Below are positions 62,591 to 64,000 of a stretch of 64,000 bases of DNA, piece by piece. The notes below the pieces were generated by a model. The model was not told where the DNA came from and did no database searches. It was given only the letters and a program-made list of their open reading frames with translations. The DNA lies in NCBI GenBank assembly GCA_047967505.1, contig CM106539.1. The stretch is one strand, 5' to 3'. Every line of letters starts with the position of its first letter. Position 1 is the first letter of the stretch. This DNA is from Dipteris shenzhenensis. Lineage: Eukaryota > Polypodiophyta > Polypodiopsida > Gleicheniales. Made by a program: the position numbers and the translations under genes.

Positions 62591-62784
62591 TTTAGCATTG
62601 CTGGGTGGCGGGGGCAAGGAGCAGCAATGCGGGGAGCAAGAGCAGCATGGCGGGGAGCTGCTAGGCGGGGAGGGAGAGCAGCATGGTATTATGTTGGCAT
62701 ACGGCAATTTCACTCAAAAACTTCCACATGCATGATTGCAAACTCTTACCTATTCCCATGGAATCAAGCATAAAGATTTTAAAA
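62591..62784. other. Short GC-rich repeat and unassigned sequence
   Basis: 62595-62690 has 'gcggggagc' and 'gcagcatgg' repeats that look like a scrap of the LINE-B leader on the minus strand. 62695-62740 encodes GNFTQKLP, also present at 44958-44985. Confidence 0.3.
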
Positions 62785-62914
62785 ATCCTCCATGGTACAT
62801 AGAGAATCTATTGGGAAGTTTGATTCATTTGATTGCTGTTAGTAGGCCATATATTTTCTACTTAGTTGATATTCTATGCAATATATGTGAAATCCCAAAA
62901 AACTTCATCCTCTG
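62785..62914 (+). pseudogene. Possible copia RT C-terminal fragment
   Basis: ENLLGSLIHLIAVSRPYIFYLVDILCN-like codons (first 20: ENLLGSLIHLIAVSRPYIFY) fit the YRxLVGSLIYLTxTRPDIxY motif between copia RT and RNase H. Short and isolated. Confidence 0.5.
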
Positions 62915-63098
62915 GGGCAGCTTCTGCTAGGAGGGCTACGTTTTTTAGAGAATGGAGAGGCTCCCCCTTCTTCTCTGAAACTACTACAGGGTTGAGATGG
63001 CACTTTCGGCCTCAACCTTGGTTGTTTTCTACCTCTTTTTAAGGAGTTGTTTTTTTTCTCATGCATTTGATGATGTATTTCCGCTTTGAGCTTGCTCT
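62915..63098 (+). mobile_element. LINE-B copy 8, 3' fragment without tail
   Basis: 'gcagcttctgctaggagggc' to 'gagcttgctct' matches 26460-26632. It stops before the poly(A) and is joined directly to LINE-A at 63099. Confidence 0.72.
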
Positions 63099-64000
63099 AC
63101 ACCAGGCACAGGGAGAGTTCCTACCACTACCCATACCCAGATCCACTTTGACCGTAAACTTCATCCAGTGTATGTGTATCACTTAGCCAAAGAGCTTACG
63201 GCCTTATTGGAGGCTGATCTAGACCTTGCCCACGCCTCAGCTACCCTTGTCACAGTGATACAGGATGCTGCCATCAAATCCTTTCCTACGACCCGGATCT
63301 TTAGGGGTACGAGATGGGAAGATGCCTCAAAACCCCTGGTTTGATGATGAATGCAGAGAAATGCGAGCCCACCTCACACGGGAGCGAGCCTTGGGTCAGT
63401 TGGTACCACATGAGGCACACAGGATCTTTCAGCGGTTGACATGCTGCAACAGACGAGCCTTCCTCACACATAGTATGGATGAGATCATCAGATCATTTCG
63501 CAGAGGAGACCCAACCACTGGGTGGGGATTCCTCGTAGAGGGAAAGCCACCCATCCCCATCACCTATCCGGGCATGTGGCACTTATGCATGCTCCTTATA
63601 TGATGTCCTGAGGCAAACACCGCCAGACATGTCCACTATGCCCAAGCCCACTACTTGTCATCTATTTACTAGGCAGAATGTGCGGGCTGCACTTCGCCGG
63701 CTCCACAACCGGAAAGCACAAGATCACGAAGGCCTTTGGATAGAGCACTTCGCACATGGGCAAGAGGTCGATCCTTGCACATATGTTTAACCTTGCAGTT
63801 TGTCACGGCTTCCCACCAGCGTGGAGCACCACTACTATCGTACCGATATACAAAGTAGGAGACCCCATGGACACTAGGAACCATCGCACCCTCATGGTTG
63901 GCCACACACTGGCCAAGATCTATGGATCGGTACTAGAGAGAGAGATCAACAGTCATACAGAGGCACGGGGGCAACGAACACTAGGGCAGCTAGGATTAAG
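63099..64000 (+). pseudogene. LINE-A linker and RT N-terminus, runs off the window
   Basis: HLAKELTALLEADLDLAHAS, then 63265-63603 DGKMPQNPWFDDECREMRAH and CCNRRAFLTHSMDEIIRSFR, then RT start VRAALRRLHNRKAQDHEGL, FNLAVCHGFPPAWSTTT, YKVGDPMDTR and LMVGHTLAKIYGSVLEREIN after a shift. Same order as 19803-20150. The catalytic RT boxes would lie beyond the window end. Confidence 0.72.

Overview
The window reads as land-plant nuclear DNA from a large, repeat-choked genome. The grounds are Ty1/copia elements primed by a tRNA-Met-type binding site, L1-clade LINEs whose ORF1 carries a DUF4283-like domain and a CCHC knuckle, a Ty3/gypsy fragment, and spliceosomal exons separated by kilobases of nested repeats. 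The one host gene I can support well is a TMC-type (transmembrane channel-like) membrane protein on the minus strand. As far as I know TMC genes are not typical of flowering plants, so a fern, lycophyte or other non-seed plant is my best guess. That is inference only. Nothing suggests bacteria, organelle or virus.

Host gene: three minus-strand exons (19457-19588, 19206-19066, 5249-5049) have GT/AG borders, all phase 0, and together read through the conserved core of the TMC domain. The intron between the last two is 13.8 kb and holds a nested stack of transposons. The remaining TMC exons were not found; a cysteine-rich exon-like ORF lies on the same strand at 51169-51316.

Repeats, left to right: copia-1 (503-4091) has near-identical LTRs but no gag or protease. 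Inside the TMC intron lie LINE-A fragments, a gag-only LTR element (copia-3, 9341-11976) inserted in LINE-A with a perfect 5-bp target duplication, and a three-LTR tandem (copia-2, 12557-16261) whose middle LTR is split by another LINE-A. From 19.7 to 36 kb there is LINE-A and LINE-B debris, a 430-bp near-perfect foldback (22551-22979), an L1-type ORF1 on the minus strand (LINE-C) and a copia-3 relative. A full-length but mutated L1-type LINE (LINE-B) occupies 36351-42880 with a clear target duplication. Then follow an unrecognised coding-like region (43.2-45.9 kb), LINE-A pieces (46-49.7 kb), a chimeric inverted LINE-B/LINE-A structure (49.85-50.98 kb), a second LINE-B with target duplication (51511-54215), an unrecognised gene-like element with a long coiled coil ('element X', 54886-60790, split by copia-4), and finally LINE-A and gypsy debris.

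Names: LINE-A, LINE-B, LINE-C, copia-1 to copia-4 and element X are labels of convenience for this window. LINE-A has an APE endonuclease, RT with a YVDD box, a C-terminal Cys/His motif and a pyrimidine simple-repeat 3' end. LINE-B is L1/Cin4-like with overlapping ORF1/ORF2 and a poly(A) end. Apart from the TMC exons no coding region looks intact, and the transposon genes are annotated as pseudogenes. All similarity statements are by eye; no search was run.
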